From positions 2,094,017 through 2,158,016 of the forward strand of contig NZ_RQJO01000007.1 of the NCBI RefSeq assembly GCF_003858635.1: a stretch of 64,000 nt of DNA, given 5' to 3'. Numbering within the stretch: the first letter of the stretch is position 1; each line of letters starts with the position of its first letter. The notes under the pieces were generated by a model. The model was given only the letters and a program-made list of their open reading frames with translations. It did not search any database and was not told where the DNA came from. This DNA is from Larkinella rosea. GTDB lineage: Bacteria > Bacteroidota > Bacteroidia > Cytophagales > Spirosomataceae. Positions 32,875 to 41,710 of this stretch are shown here, piece after piece. A program made the position numbers and the translations under genes.

Positions 32875-35766
32875 TCAGTCTGTTGGCGGTCGGTGGGTGA
32901 TGTCACTGGCCGCGCCGAACCACTCAGTAATAGCCCCAGCGGCATTTAAGATTGGGATGGCCCGCAAAAACGCCCAGCCCACAGTACCATCCTGCCGAAT
33001 CACGCGGTGTTTTAACTCAAAGGTCTCTTTGTTTTCAATGGATTGTTGGATGGTGGCCTTTACCTGGGGCCGATCTTCCGAAGGAATGTATTGGTCCAGC
33101 CACGGTAAACCAGGCTGGTTGGGGTCGACTAAAAAGTCGTTGCCCTGCAGGTGGGACATCTCCGTCCAGTCAGCATTCATTTTAAACAAGGAGTCGGAAC
33201 TGGCCAGGATAAATAACCGGAACCGTTCTTCACTGGCCCGCAGGGCTTCTTCGGCCGCTTTGCGCCGACTAATATCAACGAAGGTAATGACGACACCGTT
33301 GATGCGATCCTCAGCGGTACGGTATGGCAATATCCGCATGATAAACGTCCGACCGTTGGTCGTACTCACTTCCTGTTCCACGGTTTGCAGCGTAGTCAGC
33401 ACCTTTTCAGCGTCAATCGACAGCTGATCGTAGTCCAACTGGTGGGTAATGTCGGTTAAGGGACGGCCAAAATCCGTTGGTATTAAATTGAAAATTTCCC
33501 GGGTCGTGGACGTAAACAGATTCACCCGTAAGCTGCGATCCAGAAACAAGGTTGCAATGTGGGTCGAGTTGATCAGATTCCGGAGGTTATTGCTCGACAG
33601 GGATACTTCTTCCACCTTAACCTTTAACTCCTGGTTGACCGTCGTCAGCTCTTCGTTGATTGACTGTAATTCTTCCTTGCTGGTCTCCAGTTCCTCGGCG
33701 GCCGAACGCAGTTCTTCGTTCATAGCCTGTAATTCTTCGTTGGAGGCTTTGAGCGCTTCGGCCTGCAATTCATAATGCTCGTTGGAAGCCCGCAACTGCG
33801 CCTTCACCCGGATCAGTTCTTCTTCCAACTGGCGGGCGATCGGCTCGACCGAAGCCACTACGGGCCGAGGGGGATTTGACTCCTCACTGACTGGTTCAAA
33901 AAGCACCAGAAAATAACCCCGCGCCGGATTAACGGTGCCCAGTACGGGTCGAACATGCAAGGTAAGCGTTTCAATACGCTCCTCCAGTTGCAGTTTCAGG
34001 TGACGAGCTTCGACATTGGTTTGCTGCTGGGAGGCCTGGTAGAAAGCCGTCCGTAATTCCAAACGTAATTCGGGGCGGATCAGCCTCAAAAGATTCTTCG
34101 ACACTTCTCCTCCTGCGAAATGCAGGTAACGCCCGGCCCGTTCCGTGATGTGCAGGATGTCGTATTCATCATTGACAATGATCGAAGGAGGAGCATATTG
34201 CTCCAGCAAAGCCAAATGTAAATCACCGAAGTTCAACCGCTGGCCGGTTGACTCATTGCCCTGCGGGATAAGGGGCGTCTTTTTTTCCGGGACCAACCGG
34301 GGCACGTGTTCGGGAACCAGGTAGCGACGTCCCCGCACGGGCCGACTCTGGTACATATGATATTCCCGGTGGACATTGGCATACAGATCTTTGGTGGTTT
34401 CGACCGTCTCGGATTGGCCCAGCACCAGGTAAGCCCCCGGGTTGAGGGCGAAATGGAATGTTTCCAGTACCCGTTCCTGAGCAGTCTGGTTCAGGTAAAT
34501 CAGCAGGTTACGACAGCTAATTAGATCCAACCGGGAAAAGGGCGGGTCCTTCAAAACATTGTGATGGGCGAACAGTACCAACTCGCGGATTTCCCGGCTG
34601 ATGCGGAAGCTATCGCCTTCCGCTGTAAAAAAACGGCGCAGCCGCTCAGGGGGTACATCCGCTGCATCATTGAGGGTATAAAGCCCCTCGCGGGCTGTGG
34701 CAATGGCGGCTTCATCCAGATCGGTGGCGAAGATCTGCACGCTGGGCGCATCGATTACCACCGAAGTAGCTTCGGCACACAACATGGCCAAGGAGTAGGC
34801 TTCTTCGCCCGTAGCACAACCGGCGACCCAGATGCGCAGGGTATCACCGGCTTTTTTCTCCTGAATCAGCCGGGGCAGCACTTCTTGCTCTAAGGCTGTA
34901 AAGACCGCCTTGTCACGAAAAAAGTTGGTCACTGAAATCAGCAGGTCTTTCAGCAGGGCGGTCGTTTCCTGAGGGTGCTCATAGAGGTAAGCGGCATATG
35001 CGGACAAGTTAGGCAGATTACGCACGTTGATGCGTCGTTCCAACCGGCGCAGGAGCGTGGGACGTTTGTAGTTGGAAAAGTCATGACCGGTGCGCAGCCG
35101 CAGTTGAGTAAAGACCTCCCGCAAGGCCTGCTGCTGGTCCTCCGGCCTCAGCTGGACCTCCTGCGAAATAACCACCGTACCCAGGTTCTGGTGGTACGTA
35201 ATCAACCGGGCTGGAATATGTGCCACCGGCAGCACGTCATCAACTAGCTCAGTGGCGATGGCATTGCGGGGCATTTCGGTAAAGGCCGCTTCGTAGGGAT
35301 TTTGCACAAAGACCGCCCCTCCTTTTTCTTTAATGCGTTTGAGCCCCATTGAGCCGTTGGCTCCGGTACCGGACAGGATGACGGCCGTGGCTCGAGAACC
35401 GTGCGATTCGGCCAGCGTACGAAATAAAATATCCACGGGCGCCCGGCGATCTTCCACCGTCATATTGGGCAGGACCGCGATGTGACCGTCCTGCATTTCC
35501 AGATGTTGATTAGGAGCAATAACATAGATCTGGTCGGCAACCACCCGTTGTTTCTGCGTAACCTGACAGACGGAAATTGGGGTTACATTTTGCAGAATCT
35601 GGGTGAGCTGACTGTCATAATCGGGGGACAGATGCAGAATAACAATGTAAGCGATGCCCGACTGCGGGGGCACCTGCTCAAAAAAAGAGATAAGCGCTTC
35701 GACGCCCCCTGCGGAAGCCCCAATGCCGACCAGTAAGGATGGGGTATTTTCTAGTGTGTTAGGCAT
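32875..35766 (-). CDS. CheB-CheR-PAS fusion signalling protein
   Basis: A 963-residue cytoplasmic protein. Order: CheB methylesterase-like domain (10-190), CheR methyltransferase (about 205-470, 'GHDFSNYKRPTLLRRLERR', SAM motif 'RIWVAGCATGEEAYSLAML'), a PAS-like region, a long coiled coil (about 640-720, 'ASNEELQAMNEELRSAAEELETSKEELQSINEEL'), and two PAS domains (about 725-835 and 845-960). In CheB the catalytic Ser18 ('GIGASAGG') and His45 ('VILHLSPD') are present, but the catalytic Asp of the GTGxDG motif is Asn137 ('SGTGANGSMG'), so esterase activity may be impaired. No chemotaxis receptors or CheA are nearby; members of this fusion type are thought to act in signalling outside classical chemotaxis. 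Probably transcribed with the gene at 35820-36497, 53 bases upstream. Confidence 0.92.
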   Translation of the reverse strand: MPNTLENTPSLLVGIGASAGGVEALISFFEQVPPQSGIAYIVILHLSPDYDSQLTQILQNVTPISVCQVTQKQRVVADQIYVIAPNQHLEMQDGHIAVLPNMTVEDRRAPVDILFRTLAESHGSRATAVILSGTGANGSMGLKRIKEKGGAVFVQNPYEAAFTEMPRNAIATELVDDVLPVAHIPARLITYHQNLGTVVISQEVQLRPEDQQQALREVFTQLRLRTGHDFSNYKRPTLLRRLERRINVRNLPNLSAYAAYLYEHPQETTALLKDLLISVTNFFRDKAVFTALEQEVLPRLIQEKKAGDTLRIWVAGCATGEEAYSLAMLCAEATSVVIDAPSVQIFATDLDEAAIATAREGLYTLNDAADVPPERLRRFFTAEGDSFRISREIRELVLFAHHNVLKDPPFSRLDLISCRNLLIYLNQTAQERVLETFHFALNPGAYLVLGQSETVETTKDLYANVHREYHMYQSRPVRGRRYLVPEHVPRLVPEKKTPLIPQGNESTGQRLNFGDLHLALLEQYAPPSIIVNDEYDILHITERAGRYLHFAGGEVSKNLLRLIRPELRLELRTAFYQASQQQTNVEARHLKLQLEERIETLTLHVRPVLGTVNPARGYFLVLFEPVSEESNPPRPVVASVEPIARQLEEELIRVKAQLRASNEHYELQAEALKASNEELQAMNEELRSAAEELETSKEELQSINEELTTVNQELKVKVEEVSLSSNNLRNLINSTHIATLFLDRSLRVNLFTSTTREIFNLIPTDFGRPLTDITHQLDYDQLSIDAEKVLTTLQTVEQEVSTTNGRTFIMRILPYRTAEDRINGVVITFVDISRRKAAEEALRASEERFRLFILASSDSLFKMNADWTEMSHLQGNDFLVDPNQPGLPWLDQYIPSEDRPQVKATIQQSIENKETFELKHRVIRQDGTVGWAFLRAIPILNAAGAITEWFGAASDITHRPPTD

Positions 35767-35819
35767 TGGCGAATCGTTTCAGGCACGTGTAATTTAACTT
35801 TATATTGGGGTGTACCGCC

Positions 35820-36497
35820 TTACCTCATTAGTATTTCTAAAAAATTAGTGGCATGTTGATGAGCGAGTTGTAACTGGCCCATCATGAGTTCGTGACGTTG
35901 CCGCAGCACTTCCAGCCGATTTAGATTCCAGGCACGTAGCTGTGCATCGGGCTGCGCTTTAGCCTGGTCGCAGGCTTGCTTTAGGTGGGCCAATTGGATC
36001 CTGGCCCAATGGATTTGTTGCTCATAATAACTGATTTGTCGGTCAAAAGTTGCCTGACGCAATTGATGAATCTGACGAGCATGCAAACTGGGTGACAGGA
36101 TCGTTTCCCACTCGTGCTGGAGGTGTCGGGTTTGATTTAGCAACGATTGCCCGTCAAATAGGTCAATGGGCCACTGGATCCACCGACCTGTTTGATAGGT
36201 TTTCACTTCCTTAAGTACTAAGCCTTGGGCGACATACTCGGAAACTTTATCGAAGAGCTCTTCAAGGTTATTGGCTGCGAAACCAAAATTCGTCCAGACA
36301 ACACCCTGGGATTCGCCCTGCAAAACGAGAACAAGCTGGCTCATTTGTCGATATGTTCTTACCTCTCCAATATTAAGAACGATGAATTGTATTTCTTCAG
36401 AAAACCTGACAGGAAACGGCAAGTTAATTAAATCAGGAAGGCCCTGGATTGTAAGTGGAATAATTCTTTTTAATCCGTCCTGAATATCTCTCCGCAT
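35820..36497 (-). CDS. hypothetical protein upstream of the CheB-CheR gene
   Basis: A 225-residue protein with no signal peptide. The N-terminal half is mixed alpha/beta ('PFPVRFSEEIQFIVLNIGEVRTYRQMSQLVLVLQGESQGVVWTNFGF', shown here as its general character only); the C-terminal half (about 125-225) is a long helical region rich in Gln, His and Leu ('ARIQLAHLKQACDQAKAQPDAQL', 'RHELMMGQLQLAHQHA'), probably coiled coil. I do not recognise it. Position (same strand, 53-base gap) suggests it works with the CheB-CheR-PAS protein. Confidence 0.6.
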   Translation of the reverse strand: MRRDIQDGLKRIIPLTIQGLPDLINLPFPVRFSEEIQFIVLNIGEVRTYRQMSQLVLVLQGESQGVVWTNFGFAANNLEELFDKVSEYVAQGLVLKEVKTYQTGRWIQWPIDLFDGQSLLNQTRHLQHEWETILSPSLHARQIHQLRQATFDRQISYYEQQIHWARIQLAHLKQACDQAKAQPDAQLRAWNLNRLEVLRQRHELMMGQLQLAHQHATNFLEILMR

Positions 36498-36643
36498 ACT
36501 TTCCCCGGTTCAAAGCGTGTGGGAACCTCCCCCAGAATGACTTCACCTGGTGAGTTCGTGCAACCTTTTTTCAAATGTATACTTACCGTAATGGATATCT
36601 AATAGCCAAGTACGGACGTTGACCGTATATTTAACTGTCTGAT

Positions 36644-37098
36644 TTATACGAACAATGTCCGTATGGACTTGCAACAGTTTACTGGAGGAAGATTAAGATG
36701 TTTAAGCCAGTAATAGTACCCACTTGTACTAACATTCAACACTTTACACATCCGCGCGGTGGTCCGATTCTCAACGGGAAACTGTTGAGCGTGCAGTTTT
36801 ATAAACCGAAAGGTTTCCCGTCGCCCTTGGAGAAGATGTTGACGACCTTTTTTAAAATATCACGTTCCAGCAAGGTTTCTTTCAACTCTTTCTGAAGCTG
36901 TCGAATTTGCTTTTGCTCCTCCGTTAGCCTAGTAGGCACTTTACCCAATATCTCCGGTTGAACCTTTTGTTGGCGCCATTTAGTAATTCGGCTCGGGTCA
37001 ATTCCCAATTCCTTGGCAGCTTCTTTAACCGATCCCTTAGCAAAGGATAATTCCACAGCCATTTCTTTGAAAGCGGGATCAATTACGCGTCGTTTCAC
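36644..37098 (-). mobile_element. truncated IS3-family element (orfA plus start of orfB)
   Basis: orfA runs from a GTG at 37098 to 36799 (99 residues, 'RRVIDPAFKEMAVELSFAKGS', helix-turn-helix 'VKEAAKELGIDPSRITKWRQQ', leucine-rich coiled coil 'LTEEQKQIRQLQKELKETLLERDILKKV'). Beyond it another minus-strand frame gives the start of orfB ('FRFIKLHAQQFPVENRTTARMCKVLNVSTSGYYYWL') but ends at a stop at 36644 after about 60 codons, before the DDE catalytic domain. So this copy is dead. I could not locate its terminal repeats. Confidence 0.8.
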
Positions 37099-37261
37099 AA
37101 TAGTCAAATTTAAGTAAATCCTTAAATCTGCCAAAAAGCACCCTCCAGTCAAAGTTAGCAAGTCCATGGGAGTTGACAGAATGTTTAGACCCATATAGCG
37201 TTTTAACTCAATAAACCAATTTTGGGCCAGTCCTAAGACTAAAGCCTTATCCAAAAATTTT

Positions 37262-38092
37262 ATGAAAACAACCTTATTGAGTTTGTCAATATTCGTAATT
37301 ACTTGTTTTTCTGCCACTTGTCAAGACCTGTCAGGAACCTGGTCAGGGAGTATAAACCAAGGTAAATCACCAATGTATACGTTCATAGTTAAGATCAATC
37401 AGGAAGGGAGCGAACTATCTGGTACGTGCGAAATCATAAATACCTATAAAAAGAATGGGGTCACCGAAAAGTTTCAGGGCACTTTTACGAATAATGAGAT
37501 AAGCCTTACTGAAACCTCTGTTATCCGCTATAAAATGTCTCCTTCCGTGAAAGGATGGTGTTTGAAGATACTTTCTGGCACACTCACAACCCGTGAAAAA
37601 GAGTATGTAATCGAAGGAACCTGGACGAGTGATATGGGATTTACACCAGGCCGTGGGTATTCAAACTCTGATTGCGAACCGGGTATTTTTAGAATAGCGA
37701 AAGCAATTTCTTCCAAGGATGAGCCACCCACGCTCAGTCAATCTGATCAAAAAGAAAGTGGACCCATCTTATTGAAAAATGTCCTATTTGAGTTGCAAAC
37801 TGATAAACTCTTTCCTCAGGCATACGCAGAGCTGGATACCTTGGTCATTCAACTGAAAGAGAAACCCCAGGTAAGAATTCGACTGGAAGGCCATACGGAT
37901 TATATTAAAAACTCATCAGCTCAGGGGGATTTATTACTTTCTGAAAAACGGGTAAATAAAGTAAAAGGGTACTTAATTAAAAAAGGGATAAAGGGTGATC
38001 GGATTGAGACAAAAGGGTACGGTCACAGTAAGCCACTGCTTCCTCCCCCTAATGAAGCGAACCGGCGGGTCGAATTTGTCATTCTTAATTAA
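37262..38092 (+). CDS. OmpA-family peptidoglycan-binding protein
   Basis: A 276-residue exported protein: signal peptide (1-20, ending SATCQ), a lipocalin-like beta domain (about 22-145, 'DLSGTWSGSINQGKSPMYTFIVKINQEGSELSG' as its first strands), and a C-terminal OmpA domain (about 165-276: 'VLFELQTDKLFPQAYAELDTL', 'RIRLEGHTDYI', 'LLLSEKRVNKVKGYLIKKGI', 'IETKGYGHSKPL'). The Asp and Arg positions used to hold the peptide of peptidoglycan are present. It should anchor the outer layer to the cell wall. It starts about 160 bases from the dead IS3 copy. Confidence 0.88.
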   Translation: MKTTLLSLSIFVITCFSATCQDLSGTWSGSINQGKSPMYTFIVKINQEGSELSGTCEIINTYKKNGVTEKFQGTFTNNEISLTETSVIRYKMSPSVKGWCLKILSGTLTTREKEYVIEGTWTSDMGFTPGRGYSNSDCEPGIFRIAKAISSKDEPPTLSQSDQKESGPILLKNVLFELQTDKLFPQAYAELDTLVIQLKEKPQVRIRLEGHTDYIKNSSAQGDLLLSEKRVNKVKGYLIKKGIKGDRIETKGYGHSKPLLPPPNEANRRVEFVILN

Positions 38093-38152
38093 TGGGAATT
38101 CCCAGCGTTGAAAGCATGTTACACCGTCCTCATCCATTAACTTCCACCCCGC

Positions 38153-38419
38153 ATGAAAGATCCGAAATCCATCAAACAGTTCATAAAGGAAGGTAAAGAG
38201 GCATTGCGTTATCTGCGGTCTGAAGGAATAGATATTGATCTGGATAATTGGATATCGGTGAGAGAATATGTCAAACGTTTTCACCTAAAAGACGAAAGCG
38301 TAGTCAAAGACTGGGTACGCCGGGGTATCATACCGCCAGACCATGTGGATTTTGAGAAACCCAATACCATATGGGCCATTAAAGCCGTTCCTTATGCGGA
38401 TCGGGGAATCGGTCGCTAA
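38153..38419 (+). CDS. small helix-turn-helix-like protein, paralogue of 48097-48363
   Basis: An 88-residue protein. 'DNWISVREYVKRFHLKDESVVKDWVRRGIIPPDHV' (about 31-65) has the layout of an excisionase/MerR-type winged helix: a short helix, turn, recognition helix and 'WxxxGxIP' wing start. The same pattern occurs in the protein at 48097-48363 ('EWLRVPEYAEKYGITPQVVEDWISAGVIPTNCV'). It may bind DNA. No neighbour clearly shares its operon. Confidence 0.6.
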   Translation: MKDPKSIKQFIKEGKEALRYLRSEGIDIDLDNWISVREYVKRFHLKDESVVKDWVRRGIIPPDHVDFEKPNTIWAIKAVPYADRGIGR

Positions 38420-38704
38420 TACCCCACTATCGCTTTCAATTTAAATATTGTTCTGGCTGCAATACCTAAACAAGATAGGAATATGGGAATTGCCAAGGCT
38501 CGATTCCCCTCGCCTTCCCGTCAGGAAAGCAAAATAGTGGATTTTGCCGGTTACTACTCTTGATTCATTTTGCAGGATGGTTTGTCAATATAGATCCCAA
38601 TACAAAATAGGGAATGCAGGTAACCGGCCGCCGATTAGCCCGAAAGAGATCCTCATTTAACAAGTAAGCCATCGTTGCAACGAACATATTGGTTATCCTG
38701 GAAA

Positions 38705-38851
38705 ATGGGTGCCAATTTTAAAAATAGTTTCGATTGTGATAACCTTTCCATTGGAAATGGCATAGATAGGACAAATGACTTCCTGCTTACTATTTCGGAA
38801 GAATTAGCAAAATCACAGGTAAACGTGGCGAAGACATTGAAGGCTAAATGA
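38705..38851 (+). CDS. possible 48-residue protein upstream of the HD gene
   Basis: A short frame, MGANFKNSFDCDNLSIGNG then a helical end 'LLTISEELAKSQVNVAKTLKAK', stopping ten bases before the HD-domain gene. The amphipathic end and tight spacing suggest a real gene or the 3' end of a lost longer one. A minus-strand frame over the same bases looks less protein-like. Confidence 0.3.
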   Translation: MGANFKNSFDCDNLSIGNGIDRTNDFLLTISEELAKSQVNVAKTLKAK

Positions 38852-38860
38852 CCAAATGAC

Positions 38861-39439
38861 ATGTCAAGGACAATGCAAAAACAGAAAGAGACTCCGTTCT
38901 CCTCACTCGAAAAACTGGTACTGGCTTTTGCGACCTACGCACACCGCAATCAGGTTCGCAAATATACCAATGAGCCGTATATTAATCATTGTATCGCTGT
39001 TGCTCAAATGGTCAAACTTTACGGCGGCACTGAAGAAATGGTTTGCGCGGCCTTATTACATGATACCGTTGAGGATACGGAAATAAGTGTTGACAACCTG
39101 ATGAGCTTCTTTTCAAGTCTAAGAATACCTGAAAAATCCGCCATGCAAATTGGGCAATTTGTCGAGTGGTTGACGGATCAATTTACTAAAGATGCCTACC
39201 CAGAATTAAATAGACGTCAACGGAAAGAACAGGAGTTGCTCCGACTTTCTAAGTCATCTTCTGCAGTTCAAACTATCAAGTACTGCGACATGATCAATAA
39301 TGCCTCTACTATTGGGAATTATAGTCCTGAATTTGCAAAGGTGTATTTACAGGAGAATCTCGACCTATTGGCCGTAATGGACAAAGGCGATCCCGAATTA
39401 CGAAAAATCGCATTGGATTTAGCGGCACAGGAATCATGA
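38861..39439 (+). CDS. HD-domain phosphohydrolase, SpoT/Mesh1-like
   Basis: A 192-residue cytosolic protein with the HD metal-dependent phosphohydrolase signature: His in 'ATYAHRNQVRKY', His in 'PYINHCIAVAQMV', the HD pair in 'CAALLHDTVEDTE', and Asp in 'TIKYCDMINNA'. This arrangement is that of small RelA/SpoT-type hydrolases that cleave (p)ppGpp or NADPH-type substrates; the synthetase and regulatory parts of SpoT are absent, so it is a small alarmone hydrolase-like enzyme. The substrate is inferred from the family. Confidence 0.85.
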   Translation: MSRTMQKQKETPFSSLEKLVLAFATYAHRNQVRKYTNEPYINHCIAVAQMVKLYGGTEEMVCAALLHDTVEDTEISVDNLMSFFSSLRIPEKSAMQIGQFVEWLTDQFTKDAYPELNRRQRKEQELLRLSKSSSAVQTIKYCDMINNASTIGNYSPEFAKVYLQENLDLLAVMDKGDPELRKIALDLAAQES

Positions 39440-39617
39440 CAGCACTGCCAAAAGCTGACGTTTTGTTTAATGGATATGATTTGTGATCTAATCTGAAAAG
39501 GCTTGATATAGTGTCTGGTGAAGTCGAACTTTAAACAAAATCCTAATCTCCTGACTTTTTTACAAGATCTGTAAAAAATAAAACTATAGGCTTTAATCTG
39601 GGCATAAAGGGTCAGGT

Positions 39618-39685
39618 GAGATGGTCCAGGTTTGACGGACAGTTGAGTTGCTTAACTTAGCTGTTCGTCAAACCTGGACCATCTC
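39618..39685. repeat. 20-bp perfect inverted repeat forming a large hairpin
   Basis: GAGATGGTCCAGGTTTGACG (39618-39637) is exactly complementary to 39666-39685. The 28 bases between also pair partly (ACAG with CTGT), so the whole folds into one long stem. There is no T run. It may be a pair of IS ends, a tiny MITE or a strong RNA structure; the surrounding 348 bases (39440-39787) hold no gene. Confidence 0.6.
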
Positions 39686-39746
39686 AGACCACATCTACAT
39701 ACGCTGAAATTTTTATAGAAATCACGACTTTGGTTGTCAATTATTC

Positions 39747-39785
39747 GAGTCCATAAAACGAGTGGTTGTGAGGTTAAAAACTGGA
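39747..39785 (+). repeat. dispersed repeat, copy 2 (GAGTCCATAAAACGAGTGG...)
   Basis: The longest of four copies: GAGTCCATAAAACGAGTGG followed by TGAGGTTAAAAACTGGA, the latter exactly shared with 25303-25319. Confidence 0.45.
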
Positions 39786-39787
39786 CG

Positions 39788-40078
39788 TTAATTGGATTGT
39801 GCTTTGAGTAAAAGTTTACGGCAGAAATGAGCAATCTGTCGGTCGGTAGGGTTGTCGTTACGGGTTTCCATGAACCAGATACCATTGTGGCAGGTATCGA
39901 TTTTACAATAGTTCTTTTCGTCGTATACCGTCACGACTCCGAGCGAATGGTAGTAATGTTCAATCCGGTACTTCAGGCCCTTTGTGCCATATTTATCAAT
40001 CCTCAGCGTCCCAAAACGAATAGTCCAGCGGTTGGATGTATTGAGCGGTTTCATTTCCATATCGAAGGTTTTCTGCAT
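39788..40078 (-). CDS. hypothetical protein
   Basis: A 96-residue soluble protein: 'NRWTIRFGTLRIDKYGTKGLKYRIEHYYHSLGVVTVYDEKNY', then 'GIWFMETRNDNPTDRQIAHFCRKLLLKAQSN'. It has balanced composition and no frame defects; no family is recognised. Divergent from the small membrane protein at 40171. Confidence 0.5.
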   Translation of the reverse strand: MQKTFDMEMKPLNTSNRWTIRFGTLRIDKYGTKGLKYRIEHYYHSLGVVTVYDEKNYCKIDTCHNGIWFMETRNDNPTDRQIAHFCRKLLLKAQSN

Positions 40079-40170
40079 TAATTTTGATTATTCATGTCCT
40101 AAAAGGGGTAATTTAGTTTCGATTAAAGAAGTGAATGAACCACCTCAATAGAATTTAATCGATTTCCTAT

Positions 40171-40374
40171 ATGATAAAAGTTAGAAATTCGCTTCTAATC
40201 ATTGTGATGGTACTTACTTGGGGATGGACAATTTTCATGGGAATCTTTGCAACCCATGCCCATGGTCGTCGAGCGGGCTGGATCATTGGAATCACATTGA
40301 ATGTTCTATTAGCACTCTGCTATAGCTACTCGGTAAAACGTCCTAAAACGTGGAGAGAGTGGCTAAAAAAGTAA
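40171..40374 (+). CDS. small two-span membrane protein
   Basis: A 67-residue protein with two membrane spans (about 6-28, 'SLLIIVMVLTWGWTIFMGIF', and 35-53, 'GWIIGITLNVLLALCYSYSV') joined by a polar loop with His and Arg (ATHAHGRRA) and ending in a basic tail. The topology is regular; function unknown. Confidence 0.55.
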   Translation: MIKVRNSLLIIVMVLTWGWTIFMGIFATHAHGRRAGWIIGITLNVLLALCYSYSVKRPKTWREWLKK

Positions 40375-40611
40375 CTGGTATTTGGAGGTTTGTTGGACTT
40401 GACGTTACAGATTGAAAACTGCAACGTCCAATATTGATCTAACGCCAGAGCTTTCTCATGATCTGGTTGAAATACCGAATCTATCCTTTTTATTTCGACA
40501 ATTCAGACCAATTTTTCATCAATTCACCTCTTGCTGGTTGATAGATAGGGCAAATTAGGACTAAATTTAGGCTATTGCCCATTTCATTGAGGAATCTATA
40601 CAACCTTAAAA

Positions 40612-41463
40612 ATGATCAGGATGAATCGATTTATCCAATTTACTATCCCCACTGCTTTACTGCTTTTTTTCGGCTCCTGCTCGGTCCAAGATCACTTGCC
40701 CCCAGACTCCACACAACGCTGTAAAGTTGTGGAAGAAGTTCTCCAAAGTAATAATTCCTTTGGACCGGAGAGTATTGATATCGATGGTAATAAAGTTAAT
40801 ATTGGGGTATATGGACATTACTTCTATGAATATGATGATCAGGGCCGAATCAGTAAGTTTACGTCTGCACCGGTAGAAAATTCTTTGATAAATTTCTATA
40901 CAGATCGCTACGAATACTTACCCAATCAGCTCAATAAATATCGAACCTTCCTTCCAGGAGGTACTTCTGAATTTAAAATACCTTTACCACTCAACGAACA
41001 GGGTACTATTATTTCCAACAATGATTATAAACATGAGTACAATACCGAAGGCTTTCTCGTGAAAACCACCTATCCGTATCAATCGCTATCAGATTGGAGA
41101 ATGTATGATGATGGCGTAGATGAGTATACCGTTGAAAATGGAAACATAGTCAAACTTAAGATCACTCGACCTGGATACGACTTTATAGAGACCACTCTTT
41201 ATGAGTATGATTTATCCAAGCCAAATCTTCCTTCAAGATTTGGAGCAAATGGCAAAGCGAGTAAAAACCTTCTAATCCGAGAAACGACGTATTGGGGAAT
41301 TGACAAGTCGAAGGGCTATCGGGAATTCGAATCACGATATTTGTTCGACGGAAACGGTCAGGTAACGCGTCAAATAATACTAGATTATAGTTATAATGAG
41401 AAGGGTGAGAACCGTTCTAGAAATTCCATTCGAGTCATTGATTACAGTATCACCTGCAAGTAG
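40612..41463 (+). CDS. lipoprotein of unknown function
   Basis: A 283-residue lipoprotein with lipobox FGSC (Cys23) after a hydrophobic signal. The mature part has several 'YEYDDQGRISKF', 'HEYNTEGFLVKTTYP', 'YLFDGNGQVTRQII' strands reminiscent of YD/RHS-like repeats, seen in many Bacteroidota surface lipoproteins. No catalytic residues are apparent. Confidence 0.7.
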   Translation: MIRMNRFIQFTIPTALLLFFGSCSVQDHLPPDSTQRCKVVEEVLQSNNSFGPESIDIDGNKVNIGVYGHYFYEYDDQGRISKFTSAPVENSLINFYTDRYEYLPNQLNKYRTFLPGGTSEFKIPLPLNEQGTIISNNDYKHEYNTEGFLVKTTYPYQSLSDWRMYDDGVDEYTVENGNIVKLKITRPGYDFIETTLYEYDLSKPNLPSRFGANGKASKNLLIRETTYWGIDKSKGYREFESRYLFDGNGQVTRQIILDYSYNEKGENRSRNSIRVIDYSITCK

Positions 41464-41547
41464 GGTTTTAATCTGTTGGAGGGGTGATAGCCCTTTGCAA
41501 TCTTCGTCAATGCAACCAACATGGCATTGAATTGTTGCTTCTGTTTC

Positions 41548-41569
41548 GTATCCATAAAACGAGCGATTG
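41548..41569 (+). repeat. dispersed repeat, copy 3 (GTATCCATAAAACGAGCG...)
   Basis: Third copy of the CCATAAAACG motif, 85 bases after the stop of the lipoprotein gene and in the same orientation as the other copies. Confidence 0.4.
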
Positions 41570-41710
41570 AATTTCTACAAAACGGCCCCTTTAGTAGTTC
41601 GCTGATTGTCAGTATTTGTCTTATTCAATAAAGAAACTCATTCCAACAATCAACGTATAGAAATTACCGCTATTTACGAGTTTTGAAACTGGGAGTTTAT
41701 ACATAAACCC

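Noticed and set aside
38653..38862. 69-codon minus-strand frame before the HD gene
   Set aside because: The plus strand over the same bases gives a more protein-like 48-codon frame spaced ten bases before the next gene.
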